Origin: JAATFY01 sp049276515
GTDB lineage: Bacteria; Pseudomonadota; Alphaproteobacteria; UBA9219
Reading direction: 5' to 3'
Assembly (NCBI GenBank): GCA_049276515.1
Contig: JBASWO010000092.1
Span: 1-7,004 of the forward strand
Length of the DNA: 7,004 bases
The notes beneath the pieces were generated by a model. It was not told the DNA's origin. It did not search any database and saw nothing but the letters and a program-made list of their open reading frames with translations. Positions 5,202-7,004 of the stretch are shown one piece after another; position 1 is the stretch's first letter; the number at the start of each line of letters is the position of its first letter. A program made the position numbers and the translations under genes.

Positions 5202-6071
5202 ATGGCCAGCTTCCTTCGCTCACTGGTTCTTGCCATCATTTTTCTTGGCATAACCTTGAGCCTCGTGACTTCTATAGCAATAGCGAAGTCCTATCATAAA
5301 CATCAGACCCACAACACGTCGCATAGTCATAAAGCCAGCAAACATAAAAAGCATAATGTAAAAAGCCGTGGCGACGGCCAATTACGCACGGCACAAGCTC
5401 ATCTCAATAATCTTGGTTATAACGCAGGCAAAACTGATGGTTTGTATGGCCCTAAAACCAAATCAGCGATTACAAAATTTCAACGTAGTCATAAATTAAA
5501 AGTTACTGGAAAATTAGATTCCAAAACATATCACGCCATTCTCGAAGCCGATAAGGCTCCGCCACCCGAAACAACCGTTATCTCAGCTGCCCCCAAGGTC
5601 TATCCAGATATCGCAACTCAGCATCCCGATTTCTACGGCCACTATCATCAAGACTACAGTGATCCCTTACGCCTGAACAATCCTCAAGTCGTATGGAGCC
5701 GCTTTGGCAAAATTGAGGCCAGCCGCGATGCAGCAACAAAGAATTATGTGGTAACACTCAACGGACAAGTTGTGATCCAAGCCGATGATCAGCCTTCGGT
5801 TATTGGTGTCTCCAAAACTTATGAACTTGGCTACGAAGATGCCATTATTCTTTCAACCTATCGCAACAACAACCCAACCTGCTCGTACAAATATTATTTA
5901 CTAACGCTTCAGCAGGAGAAAAATAGCCTTCAAGAGATCGATAACTGCACGCACGGATATCAGGCGAGCGTCAAGGATGGCTCACTCTTTATCGTGTTTC
6001 CAGAAAATGAAAGCGATCGCATGGTTGGCAATACATGGCGATATGAGAGCAACCATCTCGAACGCCTCTAA
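5202..6071 (+). CDS. Exported protein with His/Lys-rich linker and peptidoglycan-binding domain
   Basis: A 289-residue protein with a likely Sec signal peptide: basic MASFLR start, hydrophobic core (about 7-26) and an AIA-like cleavage site near residue 28. Residues 30-52 are a linker rich in His (seven) and Lys. Residues ~58-114 are a PG_binding_1 domain, with LRTAQAHLNNLGYNAGKTDGLYG, the KSAITKFQRSHKL helix and VTGKLDSKTYHAIL closing. The remaining ~150 residues (about 140-289) are an unassigned, strand-rich domain with two Cys (227, 249) that could form a periplasmic disulfide. The likely place is the periplasm, bound to the cell wall; no catalytic domain is evident. The start is supported by AGGAAA at 5192-5197. 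It lies 65 bases after the dehydrogenase gene on the same strand, possibly the same transcript, and converges with glmU across an 82-base gap. Confidence 0.9.
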   Translation: MASFLRSLVLAIIFLGITLSLVTSIAIAKSYHKHQTHNTSHSHKASKHKKHNVKSRGDGQLRTAQAHLNNLGYNAGKTDGLYGPKTKSAITKFQRSHKLKVTGKLDSKTYHAILEADKAPPPETTVISAAPKVYPDIATQHPDFYGHYHQDYSDPLRLNNPQVVWSRFGKIEASRDAATKNYVVTLNGQVVIQADDQPSVIGVSKTYELGYEDAIILSTYRNNNPTCSYKYYLLTLQQEKNSLQEIDNCTHGYQASVKDGSLFIVFPENESDRMVGNTWRYESNHLERL

Positions 6072-6153
6072 TTAATAATTAAATCTGTCTCTTTGGTTTT
6101 TTTGGTATCAAACCGCTTAACCAACAAGTTTCAAATAGCGATTGAGGGCGTAG

Positions 6154-7004
6154 CTATTTTTTGCGCGCTTCTTGATCTTCACGAAAGCGCCGCGCCCAAT
6201 CATCAATATTCGCTTGGCGGCCGCGCGCGACAGCAAGAGTATTTGAGGGCACTTCTTGCGTAATAACACTTCCAGCCCCTACATAAGCACCGTCTCCCAC
6301 TTTGACGGGCGCGACCAACGAGCTGTTTGATCCAATAAAAGTACCAGCTCCAATATGAGTATGGCTCTTACGATAACCATCATAGTTACAAGTTATCGTG
6401 CCGGCTCCAATATTGGCTTTCTCCCCAACAAAGGCATCGCCAATATAGGACAAATGATTAATTTTGGCGCCTCTGCCAACCTCAGCATTTTTAATCTCAA
6501 CGAAATTACCAATGTGAGCGCCGGCACCAATTACGCTACCAGGGCGTAACCGTGCGAAAGGTCCAACAACGGCCCCCTCCTCCACACGAACCTGCTCTAA
6601 ATGGCAGAAAGGTTTAATCTCAACCTTGTCACCAATTTCAACACCAGGACCAATAAAGACATTAGGACCAATGACAACATCGCGACCAATCTTGGTGTCA
6701 GCAGATAAATAAACTGTGTCTGGATCAACTAAAGTTGCACCATTTTTCATGGCTTCTTCACGCAAACGCTGCTGCATAAGTCGCTCCGCTTCCGCTAGTT
6801 CAATTCGACTATTAATACCCAATACTTCATCAGCTGGCATCTCGGCTACTACGCATATATCGCCCGCTTTAGTAGCTAAAGCAATACAGTCAGTAAGATA
6901 GAATTCTTGCTTACTATTAGTATCGCGCAGTTGGTTCACCAAGGACCAAACCTTGTCGCCAGCAAACAACATAATACCACAATTGCATAGTTTGATGGCC
7001 TTTT
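6154..7004 (-). CDS. glmU: GlmU, C-terminal part (N-acetylglucosamine-1-phosphate uridylyltransferase / glucosamine-1-phosphate N-acetyltransferase)
   Basis: GlmU is a bifunctional cytoplasmic enzyme that acetylates glucosamine-1-phosphate and then couples it to UTP, making UDP-GlcNAc. The frame is open to the right edge, so the gene is cut by the window: 282 residues plus stop are seen of an expected ~450, and the ATG at 6972 is internal (the preceding codons read IKLCNCGI, a conserved GlmU stretch). The visible part holds the end of the uridylyltransferase domain (EFYLTDCIALA, then GINSRIEL), the left-handed beta-helix repeats of the acetyltransferase domain, and its motifs GPFARLRPGS, GNFVEIKNAE, INHLSYIGD (catalytic-type His), GAGTITCNYDG and SNSSLVAPV, ending with basic RRFREDQEARKK. 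All point to a functional enzyme. It lies on the same strand as glmS but is separated by four plus-strand genes. Confidence 0.97.
   Translation of the reverse strand, partial: KAIKLCNCGIMLFAGDKVWSLVNQLRDTNSKQEFYLTDCIALATKAGDICVVAEMPADEVLGINSRIELAEAERLMQQRLREEAMKNGATLVDPDTVYLSADTKIGRDVVIGPNVFIGPGVEIGDKVEIKPFCHLEQVRVEEGAVVGPFARLRPGSVIGAGAHIGNFVEIKNAEVGRGAKINHLSYIGDAFVGEKANIGAGTITCNYDGYRKSHTHIGAGTFIGSNSSLVAPVKVGDGAYVGAGSVITQEVPSNTLAVARGRQANIDDWARRFREDQEARKK

Noticed and set aside
6072..6153. Bidirectional terminator between the peptidoglycan-binding gene and glmU
   Set aside because: The gap has T-rich runs and short GGTTT/AAACC and TTGGT/ACCAA complementarities, but no GC-rich stem followed by a U-run on either strand.
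6973..7004. GlmU as a short stand-alone acetyltransferase starting at 6972
   Set aside because: The frame remains open upstream to the window edge and encodes conserved GlmU residues, so the ATG at 6972 is internal.

Overview
The window looks like ordinary chromosomal DNA from a moderate-GC alphaproteobacterium. The evidence is a class II (plant/mycobacterial-type) DAHP synthase with the WSPxSW N-terminus common in that class, the form of GlmU, and the presence of GlmS and GlmU as near neighbours on the same strand. The genus cannot be named from sequence alone.

Left block (1-1065). The first 778 bases are the N-terminal 259 codons of a DAHP synthase gene on the minus strand, running off the left edge. 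The roughly 290 bases upstream of it are not empty. On the minus strand they encode a 28-residue open frame ending FAYGYFYWFR-stop, with seven aromatic residues (three Phe, three Tyr, one Trp) in its last ten codons. Two perfect hairpins follow it, and sequence that could pair between them. This is the architecture of a ribosome-mediated attenuator sensing all three aromatic amino acids, placed before the first enzyme of their pathway. A plausible promoter puts the transcription start on the A of the leader AUG, as in the leaderless trpE(G) leader of Sinorhizobium meliloti. I see no U-tract after the last hairpin, so the output step may not be a classical intrinsic terminator.

Middle (1066-3512). 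A 151-residue protein of unknown function on the plus strand ends tail to tail with glmS, overlapping it by 14 bases. glmS (606 residues, complete) makes glucosamine-6-phosphate. Its upstream region carries a 9-bp inverted repeat over a candidate promoter, and a short hairpin that would cover its Shine-Dalgarno sequence.

Right block (3513-7004). A plus-strand cluster of four genes sits between glmS and glmU: an 86-residue protein of unknown function, mscL with a four-cysteine C-terminal tail, a beta-hydroxyacid dehydrogenase whose start overlaps the mscL stop (TAATG), and an exported protein with a His/Lys-rich linker and a peptidoglycan-binding domain. glmU (minus strand) then enters from the right edge, with only its C-terminal 282 residues visible. 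GlmS and GlmU act at the first and last steps from fructose-6-phosphate to UDP-GlcNAc, so the envelope theme fits MscL and the peptidoglycan-binding protein loosely. No RNA genes, mobile elements or CRISPR arrays were seen.
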